Shown here piece by piece: positions 16,981 to 25,101 of a stretch of DNA of 64,000 nt (position 1 is the first letter of the stretch; each line of letters begins with the position of its first letter). The notes beneath the pieces are model-generated. The model was not told the origin of the DNA and did no database searches. It saw nothing but the letters and a program-made list of their open reading frames with translations. This DNA is from Gemmataceae bacterium (GTDB lineage Bacteria > Planctomycetota > Planctomycetia > Gemmatales > Gemmataceae), in NCBI GenBank assembly GCA_019748295.1, contig JAIEPT010000019.1, positions 1 through 64,000 of the forward strand, given 5' to 3'. A program made the position numbers and the translations under genes.

Positions 16981-18288
16981 ATGCACATTCAGCTCGCCAA
17001 AGACTTCCTCGGCCAATCGGCCGGCGTTCGCTTCGACATGCCGGACGCGGAGGCTCAGTCCCTGATCGACCAGGGCGTCGCCCAGATGGTGGACGATCCC
17101 CTTGGTCCCGCGCTGACGCGGTCGCTGCAGCCGGCTCTCGATGCGGCGATTGAAAAATCGCTGGGCCAAATGCTGCGTCGTCGCGGCGCGGACAAGTCCA
17201 TGCCGTTCGCCGCTCCGATCGATTTGCCGAGCGATGCTCGGTCCGGGTTCAAGAACTTCGGCGAGTTCGCCCTCGCCGTGCGCGATGCCTGCCAGCCGGG
17301 CAAACGGCCCGATGATCGCCTTGCTCCGATGCTCAAAGCTCCGAGCGGCATGGGCGAATCGGTCAATGCGGACGGCGGGTTCCTGGTGCCGACCGAGTTT
17401 TCGCAGAAGCTGCTGGAACGCGTTTACGCCAACAGCAACCTGCTCGGCATGACGGATCAGTACGTCGTCTCGGGCAACTCGATTGCCTTTCCCCGCAATG
17501 CGGAGACAAGCCGAGCGAATGGCTCGCGCTGGGGCGGAGTTCGCGCTTACTGGCGCAGCGAAGGCGATCAGGCCGCCGCGAGTCGGCCCACCTTCGGCCA
17601 ACTCTCGCTGACGCTCAGCAAGCTCTTCGTCATGATCACCGCATCGGACGAGTTGCTGGCCGACACGCAGGGTCTGGCACTTGAGCAATACCTGCTGCGG
17701 GTCGCTTCGGAGGAAATCAACTTCGTCGTGGGCGATTCGATCCTCAACGGATCCGGATCGGGCCAACCGCTCGGCATCCTGGGTGCGCCATGCCTCGTCA
17801 CCGTCGCCAAGGAAACGGGCCAGGCCGCGGCGACGCTGACGGCGAACAACGTCGCCGCCATGTGGTCGCGGCTCTGGGCGCCCTGCCGGCAGAATGCGGT
17901 CTGGCTCATCAACCAGGACGTCGAGTCGCAGCTCAACACGATGACTGTCGGCGCCGGATCGAGCGCAATGGCCGCATATCTTCCGCCGGGCGGCCTGTCG
18001 AGCAAGCCGTACGCGACGCTGCTGGGTCGGCCGGTCCACCCGGTCGAATGGTGCCCGACCCTCGGCACGGTCGGCGACGTCGTGCTTGCGGACCTGCGGC
18101 ACTACGTCACGATCACCAAGGGAATGGTGGAATCGGCGATGTCGATCCATCTGCGATTCGACTACGACGAATCGACCTTCCGCTTCATCTTCCGCGTGGA
18201 CGGCAAACCCTGGTGGAACGCGGCTCTCACGCCCTACAAGGGAAGCAACACGCAATCGTGCTTCGTGGCCTTGGCCACGCGGGCATGA
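16981..18288 (+). CDS. HK97-fold major capsid protein
   Basis: A 435-residue major head protein. The N-terminal about 95 residues are helical and charged, like a scaffold (delta) region that the upstream protease would remove. The capsid core starts near FKNFGEFALAVRDAC (about 82). Typical blocks are NADGGFLVPTEFSQKLLERV (about 127-146), SIAFPRNAETSR, LSLTLSKLFVMITASDELL (about 207-225), INFVVGDSILNGSGSGQPLG (about 243-262) and a C-terminal FRFIFRVDGKPWWNAALTP. Full length with all HK97 core elements, so it should still be able to build a shell. Confidence 0.92.
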   Translation: MHIQLAKDFLGQSAGVRFDMPDAEAQSLIDQGVAQMVDDPLGPALTRSLQPALDAAIEKSLGQMLRRRGADKSMPFAAPIDLPSDARSGFKNFGEFALAVRDACQPGKRPDDRLAPMLKAPSGMGESVNADGGFLVPTEFSQKLLERVYANSNLLGMTDQYVVSGNSIAFPRNAETSRANGSRWGGVRAYWRSEGDQAAASRPTFGQLSLTLSKLFVMITASDELLADTQGLALEQYLLRVASEEINFVVGDSILNGSGSGQPLGILGAPCLVTVAKETGQAAATLTANNVAAMWSRLWAPCRQNAVWLINQDVESQLNTMTVGAGSSAMAAYLPPGGLSSKPYATLLGRPVHPVEWCPTLGTVGDVVLADLRHYVTITKGMVESAMSIHLRFDYDESTFRFIFRVDGKPWWNAALTPYKGSNTQSCFVALATRA

Positions 18289-18296
18289 TCGAGAAG

Positions 18297-18417
18297 AGCT
18301 ATCAGCCATCAGCGGTCAGCGATCAGCCAAACAGGTCTGGTCGCTGATTGCAAATGGATGGTGGCTGGCTCTTTCTGGCTGATCGCTGATCGCTGACCGC
18401 TGACCGCTGATACCTCG
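18297..18417. repeat. GCTGATCGCTGACCGC-type inverted repeat
   Basis: CAGCGGTCAGCGATCAGCC on the left is inverted as GGCTGATCGCTGATCGCTGACCGCTG on the right. Nothing else is evident between 18289 and 18521 apart from a GC-rich tract. Confidence 0.8.
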
Positions 18418-18521
18418 TTTCGTTCACCTCCCCCTGCAAGCGGGGCGTCGCTCTCACGTCGCGCCTTCCCACCTCCTGCGCTGGGGCGGCCCCCGCTTCG
18501 CACCTTTTCCCGATCAAATCC

Positions 18522-19385
18522 ATGGCCAACCTCATCACTCGCGCTCGCGCGCTTCGCAATCTCAACAACCTCACGCCGACCGCCGACGACGAGACGACCA
18601 TCGACGGCCTGATCGCGGCGTGCAGCAACGCGATCGAGAAGCATTGCCGGCGTTCATTCGTCGTCGCCTCCTACGACGAGTCGCATGAAGGGCCGGGCCG
18701 GCGCGAACTCTTGCTGCGGAAGTATCCGGTCGTGTCCGTGGATCGCGTACTCTACGATCCGTCCCCGGTCTTCCATGTCGTCAACACGTCCCCGAGCGTG
18801 CAGCGAGCGTGGGCGAAGGTCGCGGGCGGCGGCCTCGCGCTCAATCGCGTCGCCTCGGGGACGGCGACGACCGATACGCTCGCCTTCGCGAACTACACCA
18901 CGCTCGCCGCCCTGAAAGCCGCGATCGATGCCGTCGGCTCCGGATGGGCCGCCGAGGTGGTCCATGCCGACGACGCCAACCTGGCGACCGCGGATCTTAT
19001 CTCGACCCAGGGCGGATACGACGCCAAATTCCAACCCGCCGGACTGCGCATGCATCGCCGGCAACTCGCCGACTTCGACGTCGATACCGAGCGCGGCATC
19101 CTCTATCGCGGCTGGTATTTCGAAGACGGCGGCGACGGTGATGGCCCAATCTTTTCCGGCGGCCCTCGTTACTGGCGCGTCGTCTATTCGGCTGGATATG
19201 CGACAGTGCCCGAAGACGTGCAGGAAGCATGCGCCATGTATGTGGCTGCCGTCTACTGGCAGACGAAGCGCGATCCGGGCCTTGCGAACGAAAGCGTTTC
19301 CGGCCTGATCTCCCGCACGCCGCGCGGCGACCTCGCCGCCGGCGCTTTCCGCCTGCTCCGCCCCTACCGCAACCTTCGGGTTTAG
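18522..19385 (+). CDS. phage head-tail connector (gp6-like) protein
   Basis: A 287-residue protein. The N-terminal helices ITRARALRNLNNL, DDETTIDGLIAACSNAIEKHCRR (about 24-46) and the C-terminal PEDVQEACAMYVAAVYWQTKRD (about 227-248) match the gp6/connector family that docks under the portal. The middle (about 90-200) contains a beta-rich insertion (VASGTATTDTLAFANYTTLAALKAAID) not usual for the about 100-residue minimal connector. It follows the capsid gene directly, as in HK97-like phages. Assignment is by family pattern and order. Confidence 0.75.
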   Translation: MANLITRARALRNLNNLTPTADDETTIDGLIAACSNAIEKHCRRSFVVASYDESHEGPGRRELLLRKYPVVSVDRVLYDPSPVFHVVNTSPSVQRAWAKVAGGGLALNRVASGTATTDTLAFANYTTLAALKAAIDAVGSGWAAEVVHADDANLATADLISTQGGYDAKFQPAGLRMHRRQLADFDVDTERGILYRGWYFEDGGDGDGPIFSGGPRYWRVVYSAGYATVPEDVQEACAMYVAAVYWQTKRDPGLANESVSGLISRTPRGDLAAGAFRLLRPYRNLRV

Positions 19386-19568
19386 AGTGGTCCTCACGCT
19401 CCGCGTGAGGTCAGCGGCGATGCAAGCGCATTCCGTTTTGAGCACGCAGCGCGGCAAGTCTTCGCAGGTTCCCGATAGCGACGTATTTTTTCCGAGAACG
19501 CCTCGCGCTCAATGCGGGATGACATCGCATCGCCGCTGACCTCACGCGGAGCGTGAGGACCACTCTGG
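19384..19568. repeat. palindromic repeat family D, inverted pair
   Basis: GTGGTCCTCACGCTCCGCGT at the left is inverted at the right, separated by about 110 bases. The left arm overlaps the stop of the connector gene. Confidence 0.9.
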
Positions 19569-19586
19569 CCCCTTCGGAGCAATGCC

Positions 19587-19949
19587 ATGTCCCTCCCCGC
19601 CGCCGCCACCCACGTCTGCGATATCTACCGCTCCAACCGCTTCCCGCCTGCCGCACCGGACATCACGGCCTCCCCGTGCATCCTGCGTGGCCGGTTCGGC
19701 AACTTGAAGACGACGGAAGCGTATTCGCACGTCGCCCTTTTCGATGAAACGGTGGACGTCCGCTACCACACCGACACCGGAGCCATCCCGGGCGATCAGC
19801 TCTACTTTCCCGACCAAAACGCCCTGACCGCCGGCGGTGCTCGCTATCGCGTGGTGCATGTGCAGAGCGTGGGGCATGGGACGGCTTTCGCCCACAAGGT
19901 CGCCTATCTCGCGATCGACGTCGTTCAGTACCCCACCACGGAGACATGA
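19587..19949 (+). CDS. putative phage head-closure protein
   Basis: A 120-residue beta-rich protein: THVCDIYRSNRFPPA, PCILRGRFGNLKT, IPGDQLYFPDQNALTAGG and RYRVVHVQSVGHG. Position after the connector, size, and a pattern of short strands around a D/P-G-D-x-hydrophobic turn fit head-closure/stopper proteins, but similarity is too weak for certainty. Its stop overlaps the next start by 4 bp (19946-19949). Confidence 0.55.
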   Translation: MSLPAAATHVCDIYRSNRFPPAAPDITASPCILRGRFGNLKTTEAYSHVALFDETVDVRYHTDTGAIPGDQLYFPDQNALTAGGARYRVVHVQSVGHGTAFAHKVAYLAIDVVQYPTTET

Positions 19950-20569
19950 GCATGTTCGCCCGATCGTTGATTCTTCTGGTTCTTCTCGCCGGCGCCCGCT
20001 CCGCAACCGTCGGCGGGGCGAAGCAGGGCGACGGCACCGAAGCGCAGATCGATTTGCCTCGCGAGCATCAGCTTCGCAATCGCGGCGGCAGCGATGGAGC
20101 GGGATTGTGCGTGTTCGCCAGCCTGCAACACAGTGCCGTCTGGCAAGACGTCGCTCCGCTCACCAAAGTCTTTTCCTGGATGTTCGCACGGCCCGGCGGC
20201 GGTTGGCCGGAGAAGGTCGATCAGGTGATCGCCGCGATCTGCAAGGAGCAAAAGGTTTCGCCGCCGGACTATCTGCAAGTGGAAGGGCAGGACCTCGAGA
20301 TTCTCAAACTCGCGTGTCGAACGGGTCGGATGCCCGCGGTGACGTATTCGATGTCGCCGACGGGCCGGTATGGCGGAGCGCGGATCGCTCACATGGTGTC
20401 GGTGGTGCATGCCGACGACCGCTGGTTCGCGGTGCTCGACAACAACTACCCCGGCACGATCGAGTGGATGACCCCCGCCGAGTTCCGCTCGACGTATTTG
20501 GGCCGTTCCGGCCAAGGTTGGGCGATCGTCCTTCTTGCCGAAGGCCCGCCCCCGCCGCCCCGCAACTGA
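19946..20569 (+). CDS. secreted papain/C39-like cysteine peptidase-like protein
   Basis: 207 residues with an N-terminal signal peptide (MFARSLILLVLLAGARSA, from the ATG at 19952). A papain-like or C39-like core is suggested by GGSDGAGLCVFASLQH (candidate Cys, about 55), ARIAHMVSVVHADDRWF (candidate His, about 150) and AVLDNNYPGTIEW (candidate Asn/Asp, about 165). This could be an exported cell-wall or protein-processing hydrolase. Planctomycete virus-like regions often encode it beside structural genes, but I cannot confirm activity. Translation is coupled to the gene before it. Confidence 0.62.
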   Translation: MSMFARSLILLVLLAGARSATVGGAKQGDGTEAQIDLPREHQLRNRGGSDGAGLCVFASLQHSAVWQDVAPLTKVFSWMFARPGGGWPEKVDQVIAAICKEQKVSPPDYLQVEGQDLEILKLACRTGRMPAVTYSMSPTGRYGGARIAHMVSVVHADDRWFAVLDNNYPGTIEWMTPAEFRSTYLGRSGQGWAIVLLAEGPPPPPRN

Positions 20570-20573
20570 TCTG

Positions 20574-20708
20574 GCTCCCCTCTTCCCTTGGGGGAGAGGG
20601 GCTGGGGGTGAGGGGGCGAACTGTGCTGCGGTTCCTTCGTCGGCTGTTGCGAAACATGTTTGCCGTCTGGATCCCCGGGGTGCGCTGCGCTTACCCCGGG
20701 GCTTGGGT
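20574..20708. repeat. palindromic repeat families A and B
   Basis: 20574-20615 is a family A hairpin with GGCTGGGGGTGAGGGGG. 20663-20708 is a short family B unit: CCCCGGGGTGCGCTGCGC then CTTACCCCGGGGCTTGG. Confidence 0.88.
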
Positions 20709-20746
20709 CTCCGCTGAAACAAACATCTTTAATCAAGGCGAAAACC

Positions 20747-21529
20747 ATGCGTCTCTTTCTTCTCCTTCTCGCTCTCCCGACGCTCGTCCATGCCCAACCA
20801 TGCGGGCCCGGCGGGTGCCCCGTCCCCATTATCCCGGCGGCGAAGGCGGAGTATCGCTGGGTGCAATCGCCCGAAGATCCGCAGCGGATTTACCTGTACC
20901 AGGGCGCCGCGCAGCTTGGCGGTTACGACCTTGATCGGCACTATTACCGGCCGCTCCTGGGCGAAGGATGGGGCGAAGCATGCGAGCCGCCGATCTCGCC
21001 GCCCTGCTTCGGAGTTTCCGCGGATCGCCTGGCGGAAAAGCCTCGGTACTCCCTGAATGGCCGAACCGTTGATCCCAATCGCGCCTATGAGGCCGTGAGC
21101 AAGGGGCTGACCGACGACAGCGGCAAGCTGCGCGTCACCATCATCGGTTCGGACGAAAAACGCCGCCAAGTGCGAAGCGATCTGGAAGCGGAGCCGACCT
21201 TCGCCGCCGAGCGCGAGCGATTCGCGGTGCGCGATTATCCGCCGGACCACTGGTCGCTTCGCCCCGGCTTCGTCGTCACCGCCGATCCCACGATCTATTG
21301 CCAGTCGCCGGACGGCAAAGTGCTGCATCGGCAGGACGACTACATCGGCGGAGCGGCCACGCTGCTTGCGGCGTTGCGGCAGACCCGCAACGACTACGAC
21401 CCCAAGAAGGATCCCGACCTTCGCACGTCCAGGAATCTCGATCCGCAGAAACTTGCCCCCTTCGCCTTGTTGGCCGTCGCCGCCTTCGTCTTCCTCCGCC
21501 GATCCCCCACCCTTTCGAGAGGATTCTGA
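20747..21529 (+). CDS. secreted hypothetical protein with C-terminal membrane segment
   Basis: 260 residues. Signal peptide MRLFLLLLALPTLVHAQ, then a Cys/Pro/Gly-rich start CGPGGCPVPIIP, RWVQSPEDPQRIYLYQGAAQLGGYD, and a central SLNGRTVDPNRAYEAVSKG that reads like a small domain anchored by an N-G-R motif. A C-terminal hydrophobic segment follows (LAPFALLAVAAFVFLRR). Similar proteins with a CGPxGCP start occur near phage-type genes in planctomycetes; function unknown. The 61-residue membrane protein follows after 2 bases, so they form an operon. Confidence 0.65.
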   Translation: MRLFLLLLALPTLVHAQPCGPGGCPVPIIPAAKAEYRWVQSPEDPQRIYLYQGAAQLGGYDLDRHYYRPLLGEGWGEACEPPISPPCFGVSADRLAEKPRYSLNGRTVDPNRAYEAVSKGLTDDSGKLRVTIIGSDEKRRQVRSDLEAEPTFAAERERFAVRDYPPDHWSLRPGFVVTADPTIYCQSPDGKVLHRQDDYIGGAATLLAALRQTRNDYDPKKDPDLRTSRNLDPQKLAPFALLAVAAFVFLRRSPTLSRGF

Positions 21530-21531
21530 CC

Positions 21532-21717
21532 ATGCCGCAAATTGATTGGATGCACGTGATCGCCCTCGCCTTCGGCGCCGCCAGCACCTACGTGATGCAA
21601 CGCTTCGGCGGCCCGAAACCCGCGGATTCGCCGTTTGCGATTCCTCAGCCGGCCACCCCCGCAAAGACCGCCGACCCGCCGACCATTCGCGTGATTCTGG
21701 TGAAGGACGAAAAGTAA
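21532..21717 (+). CDS. small single-pass membrane protein, 61 aa
   Basis: MPQIDWMHVIALAFGAASTYVMQRF contains one TM segment (about 7-24), followed by a Pro/Ala-rich linker and the short strand TIRVILVKDEK. The ribosome site GAGAGGA lies upstream in the end of the preceding gene. Probably accessory to the preceding secreted protein; function unknown. Confidence 0.55.
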   Translation: MPQIDWMHVIALAFGAASTYVMQRFGGPKPADSPFAIPQPATPAKTADPPTIRVILVKDEK

Positions 21718-21736
21718 ATCGGTCCCTCGGTGATCC

Positions 21737-21791
21737 CCGCTTGCGGCTTAGCGATCCGAACCGTCTATCCGGAACGCTAAGCCGCAAGCGG
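21737..21791. repeat. 17-bp inverted repeat
   Basis: CCGCTTGCGGCTTAGCG at 21737-21753 is perfectly inverted at 21775-21791. Another palindromic intergenic family. Confidence 0.85.
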
Positions 21792-21817
21792 AGGACAAAA
21801 GCCCTTTGGAGAACTCC

Positions 21818-22366
21818 ATGACTCGCAATCGCATCGTTCGACACGCCCGCGTCGCCGCGAAGGACCTGGTCCCGCACGAACTCAACCCACGCACGCATAG
21901 CGAAGTGCAACGGCAGGCGTTGCAAGCCTTGTACGACGACATCGGCTTCGCCCGCAGCTTGCTCGCCTACGAACTTCCCGATGGCCGGCTCAAGCTGATC
22001 GACGGGCACCTCCGCCGCGACATGTCGCCGGAGATGATGGTGGAGGTCGAGGTGCTCGACGTGAATGACGCCGAGGCGCGAGCGCTGCTGCTGGCGATCG
22101 ATCCGCTCGCGCAGCTTGCGGGCTACGACTCGGCGACGCTCGATGCATTGCGCACGCAGGCGGAAGCCGATTTCGCGTCGGTAAAGTCTCTTTGGAAGGT
22201 GCTTGAAGAAGCAAGCGTTCGCACCAAGAAGCAGATCAAAGATGGGGCCGATGCGTTGCCGCCGCTGTTCTTCGTCTTGATCGAATGCGCCGATGAAGAC
22301 GAGCAACTGGAGTTGCTGAAGCGATTCCAAGGTGAAGGCCTGAAATGCCAAGCGAAGCTTGGCTAA
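21818..22366 (+). CDS. ParB-like nuclease-domain protein
   Basis: 182 residues. The ParB/sulfiredoxin-like fold is indicated by DLVPHELNPRTHSEVQRQAL (about 14-33), LLAYELPDGRLKLIDGHLRRDM (about 48-69; the DGHLR box is characteristic) and EVEVLDVNDAEARALLLAIDPLAQLAGYD. Phage-type ParB-domain proteins usually stand beside terminase genes and bind or process DNA. Here it precedes an ATPase-GNAT gene, a pair that recurs in phage genomes. The start at 21818 (MTRNRIVRHAR) is preferred over one 12 bases upstream. Confidence 0.8.
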   Translation: MTRNRIVRHARVAAKDLVPHELNPRTHSEVQRQALQALYDDIGFARSLLAYELPDGRLKLIDGHLRRDMSPEMMVEVEVLDVNDAEARALLLAIDPLAQLAGYDSATLDALRTQAEADFASVKSLWKVLEEASVRTKKQIKDGADALPPLFFVLIECADEDEQLELLKRFQGEGLKCQAKLG

Positions 22367-22368
22367 GG

Positions 22369-22508
22369 CGAGCGGCCGGCGTCAGCCGGCTGGCGGTGCG
22401 AACTTGCAAGTCTCGTGTTCGCACTCCGAAACCAAAGCCAGATCGGTGCAAATCGCGATGAGACTTGCAAGTTCGCACTACCAGCCGGCTAACGCCGGCC
22501 GCTCGCCA
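22369..22508. repeat. inverted repeat with GCCGGC and GAACTTGCAAGT arms
   Basis: GCGAGCGGCCGGCGTCAGCC and TGCGAACTTGCAAGTCTCG at the left are inverted at the right, ending CGCCGGCCGCTCGC. It fills the gap between the ParB-like and ATPase genes. Confidence 0.88.
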
Positions 22509-22522
22509 GGAGAAAGACACCC

Positions 22523-23212
22523 ATGCGAATCACCGTGGAAACGCCGATCGCCGATTCGCCGCGCGTGCAGCAGATTCGCGGCATGTTCGATTTGCCGCAT
22601 GAAAAGGCGAGTCGGCTGACCTGGGACGTTTCCTTGCCGCTCGACGAAAAGCCCTGGAGCGTGGGCCTCATCGTCGGCCCTTCCGGCTGCGGCAAAAGCA
22701 CGATTGCGAAGCGCCTGTATCCCGAGTTGGCGGAACACGATCACTATGGATTGCCCTCATCGCTCGCGGCTCGCTTGGACCTCGGCGCGGTCGTCGATGC
22801 GTTCCCCGAGGGGATGCCGATTCAGGAAATCGCCGCCCTGCTCAGTGCCGTCGGCTTCGCGTCGCCGCCCGCATGGCTACGGCCGTTTTCCGTGCTTTCG
22901 ACCGGACAGCAATTCCGCGTCGCCCTTGCCGCACTGATCGCCTCGACGCCGAAAGACAGGCCAATCGTTTGCGATGAGTTCACCAGCGTCGTCGATCGCA
23001 CGGTCGCTCAGATCGGCAGCGCGGCGGTTGCTAGGGCGGTGCGGCAGCGCACGCGGCAGTTCGTCGCCGTCACGTGTCACGAAGACGTCAACGATTTTCG
23101 TTTTGCAGTCCCGTTCGCGTTGCACGCGGATTACGAAGAATCCAAGAGAAAGCAGTCTAAAGCGGCTGCTTGCTGGGCAAGGGGTGTAATATCCTCTGCC
23201 CATGGGAATTGA
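22523..23212 (+). pseudogene. 5' part of ATPase-GNAT gene, interrupted by the integrative element
   Basis: Codons 1-188 (to 23086) encode an ABC-type ATPase domain: Walker A VGPSGCGKSTIAKRLY (about 52-67), signature-like FSVLSTGQQFRVALAALIAS (about 124-143), Walker B RPIVCDEFTSVVDR (about 149-162) and H-loop VAVTCHEDV (about 180-188). From 23089 the frame enters the element and ends 41 codons later in unrelated sequence. The GNAT-like half is at 57881-58436. Joining 23088 to 57881 keeps the frame (Val codon GT+G) and gives 373 codons. The disrupted form may still make a free ATPase domain. Confidence 0.88.
23060..23116. other. attL of the integrative element
   Basis: Host half CACGTGTCACGAAGAC up to 23086, core GT at 23087-23088, element arm 23089-23116. 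The arm, read in reverse complement, matches the right arm 57851-57878 at 24 of 28 positions (both begin GAACGGGACTG). This is the layout of a large-serine-integrase attachment site: a two-base core between imperfect inverted arms. Confidence 0.88.
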
Positions 23213-23376
23213 AATCAGCTTATGTTCGAACAAATTGTTGCCGACATACTTGAGCCACTTCTTTTCGCCAGAAATCCTGTCAGTATCTCGCGGGGAACAA
23301 CCCCATTCGGTGTATAGAAGGTAGGGAGGAGTCGTCGGGACTCCTCCATTCGTAACTCCATTTTCGGAGCTGTTTT

Positions 23377-23628
23377 ATGGTGTTTATGACACCGCCCTCG
23401 CTGGACCCGAGCGTTTCGGTCTGGCTGGCAGTCATTTGCTTGCTGCCGCTCATTAAGAAGGCATTCCGCCGGTGCGTGCGTATGCGGATTTTCGCTTACT
23501 TTGTGGCCGCTTGGCAGACCTCGGTATGGGTGTTCCTCACCTTCGTAACTGCAAGGCTTGCCCTGCTGACACTGCGACAGGGCCGCCGCACTTGCGAAGC
23601 ATGGAAGGAGGTGTGGAGACCGCGATAG
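23377..23628 (+). CDS. small two-pass membrane protein
   Basis: 83 residues with two hydrophobic segments (about 12-27 and 38-62: FAYFVAAWQTSVWVFLTFVT). GGAG lies 8 bases upstream of the ATG, after hairpins at 23325-23347 and 23357-23370. A strong terminator follows at 23660. Size and layout suggest a real small gene of unknown role. Confidence 0.5.
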   Translation: MVFMTPPSLDPSVSVWLAVICLLPLIKKAFRRCVRMRIFAYFVAAWQTSVWVFLTFVTARLALLTLRQGRRTCEAWKEVWRPR

Positions 23629-23659
23629 GCGGCTCCTGATAGGACGGCAGACCAAGGAC

Positions 23660-23686
23660 AAGCCCCGCTTTTTCGGGGCTTTCTTT
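23660..23686 (+). terminator. rho-independent terminator
   Basis: AAGCCCCG (23660-23667) pairs with CGGGGCTT (23674-23681) across a TTTTT-containing loop, followed by TTCTTT. It ends the small membrane-protein transcript. Confidence 0.85.
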
Positions 23687-24087
23687 ACGCGCCTATTCTC
23701 GCCACCCGTGTCCGACCGCCCCCTTTTTCCAATTGCCCAGAACCCCTGTTGCGGTTGATTAGTGCCGGGTGAGCGCGACGTTGATCAAGGATCGGAATCG
23801 CTTGCCTGTCGAAGCAAGTGCGAGGACGATCACCGCACCCGTGACCCGACGGTGGCCGCCTATCGTAAGGGCGTCCAGCTGCAGCGCCCCATCCCATTGG
23901 GTGGAACTTTCCCGAGCATTTCTTCGTACGCACAAGCCATTCAAGTTAAAGGATTTACGAAGTGTACATTTATTATAACTGTACGTTTGTGAGATTTCCG
24001 TTTGATGACATGGCAAGTCGTGTTATGATCCAGTCGTTCCCGAACAACTTTGTTCTGGAACGACCTAACACGTTAGGAGATAGGAAA

Positions 24088-24429
24088 GTGAAGAGTATCA
24101 TCTTGAGTTCGGCTGCGTGCCTTCTCCTGGCCGCTTCCGTCGTCTTTTCCCAAGGCGTGGAAGCAAGCGGGGGCAAGGTCGGCTCTGTGACCGTTACGGA
24201 ATCTGGAATCGCTGGAATGTCCGTCAAGGTGCATGTCCAAGGTCCAGGTCGGTACACGGTCAAGGACATTGAGCAGAAGACGCCAGACGGAACACGGATC
24301 ATCGGCAACTCCGTAAAGGAAGTGACGATCATTCCCACTGGCGTCGGCACGATTGAAGTGACCATTACGACGAAGGCTCCAAACGACGACGCCGTTCGGA
24401 CCCAAAAACTGAAGATTGAGGCGAAGTAG
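24088..24429 (+). CDS. secreted hypothetical protein, 113 aa
   Basis: GTG start at 24088 with the strong ribosome site AGGAGATAGG. Signal peptide KSIILSSAACLLLAASVVFSQ, then a small beta-rich domain (KVGSVTVTESGIAGMSVKVHV, RYTVKDIEQKTPDGTRIIGN, VGTIEVTITTKAPNDDAVR). The frame is open upstream, but only this start places the signal peptide at the N-terminus. The upstream region to 23987 is AT-rich and likely promoter-bearing. It is monocistronic with its own terminator. Family not recognised. Confidence 0.72.
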   Translation: MKSIILSSAACLLLAASVVFSQGVEASGGKVGSVTVTESGIAGMSVKVHVQGPGRYTVKDIEQKTPDGTRIIGNSVKEVTIIPTGVGTIEVTITTKAPNDDAVRTQKLKIEAK

Positions 24430-24445
24430 CCTCCGTGAAGCATTG

Positions 24446-24480
24446 GGAAGTTCGGAGTAAATCCGAACTTCCACTTTTTT
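24446..24480 (+). terminator. rho-independent terminator
   Basis: GGAAGTTCGGA (24446-24456) pairs perfectly with TCCGAACTTCC (24462-24472), followed by ACTTTTTT. It lies 17 bases after the stop of the secreted protein. Confidence 0.93.
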
Positions 24481-24526
24481 ACATACCGCCGCCACCCCGC
24501 AATAGCGTTCCTAGCCGATCACTTCC

Positions 24527-24754
24527 TCACGGCTTTTCGGTCGACTCTTTCGCTAGCGAACGAAGCGCAAGCACGACGCCGATTTCGCCGCGCACCAAGA
24601 CATGCTTTGCGTTCGCGGGAAGGTCAATGACCAACAGCCGCTTCCGAACGGCTTGGACCTGTTTCGCTCGTTCCATCGCTCGGCGCCGCTCCTCTAGTTC
24701 GCGAGCCAGTTCCGCAGCGATATTCCGCACGGCTTCGGCCTGTTCTTCCGTCAT
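24527..24754 (-). CDS. small coiled-coil protein, 75 aa
   Basis: Begins MTEEQAEAVRNIAAELARELEERRRAMERAKQ, a charged coiled coil, then RKRLLVIDLPANAKHVLVRGEIGVVLALRSL. Its start overlaps the end of the upstream 83-residue gene (ATGA at 24751-24754), which supports both as a coupled pair. No family recognised; it could be a small accessory or adaptor protein. Confidence 0.6.
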   Translation of the reverse strand: MTEEQAEAVRNIAAELARELEERRRAMERAKQVQAVRKRLLVIDLPANAKHVLVRGEIGVVLALRSLAKESTEKP

Positions 24755-25002
24755 CGCTTCTCTTCCTTCTCGCTCGCGGGGTAATGCAGAAGGACGCTCA
24801 GATGGTGGACGGCATCACATGCCCGTTCCACGACGACCAAGAGCGGATCGGACGGCAGAAAGCCGACTCCGTACATCCGCTTCCGCAGCCGTCCAAGATA
24901 GCGGAGCATCGGAGCGACCGCAGCGCCGACGATCCGAGCATGAGAAGGACGCAGACGCTTTCCAGCTGGAACTCCTGGCGTGCTATGGGGCGGAAGGTTC
25001 AT
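24751..25002 (-). CDS. small hypothetical protein, 83 aa
   Basis: MNLPPHSTPGVPAGKRLRPSHAR, then LGRLRKRMYGVGFLPSDPLLVVVERACDAVHHLSVLLHYP. Predicted helical, cytoplasmic. It overlaps the downstream coiled-coil gene by 4 bases. Diverges from the membrane-protein gene starting at 25102, so the approximately 100 bases between should hold both promoters. Confidence 0.55.
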   Translation of the reverse strand: MNLPPHSTPGVPAGKRLRPSHARIVGAAVAPMLRYLGRLRKRMYGVGFLPSDPLLVVVERACDAVHHLSVLLHYPASEKEEKR

Positions 25003-25101
25003 GCGCTCATTCCTTCGCGGCTCGGCTCAAAGTGCAAGGTCAGTTTCGCCGCCCGCAAATTACCTAAATGTTGTTTGCGTCGTATTTCGCATTCCGCTAC
25101 C

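Noticed and set aside
23040-23120. tRNA gene as integration target
   Set aside because: No tRNA structure at either junction; the target is coding sequence of the ATPase-GNAT gene.
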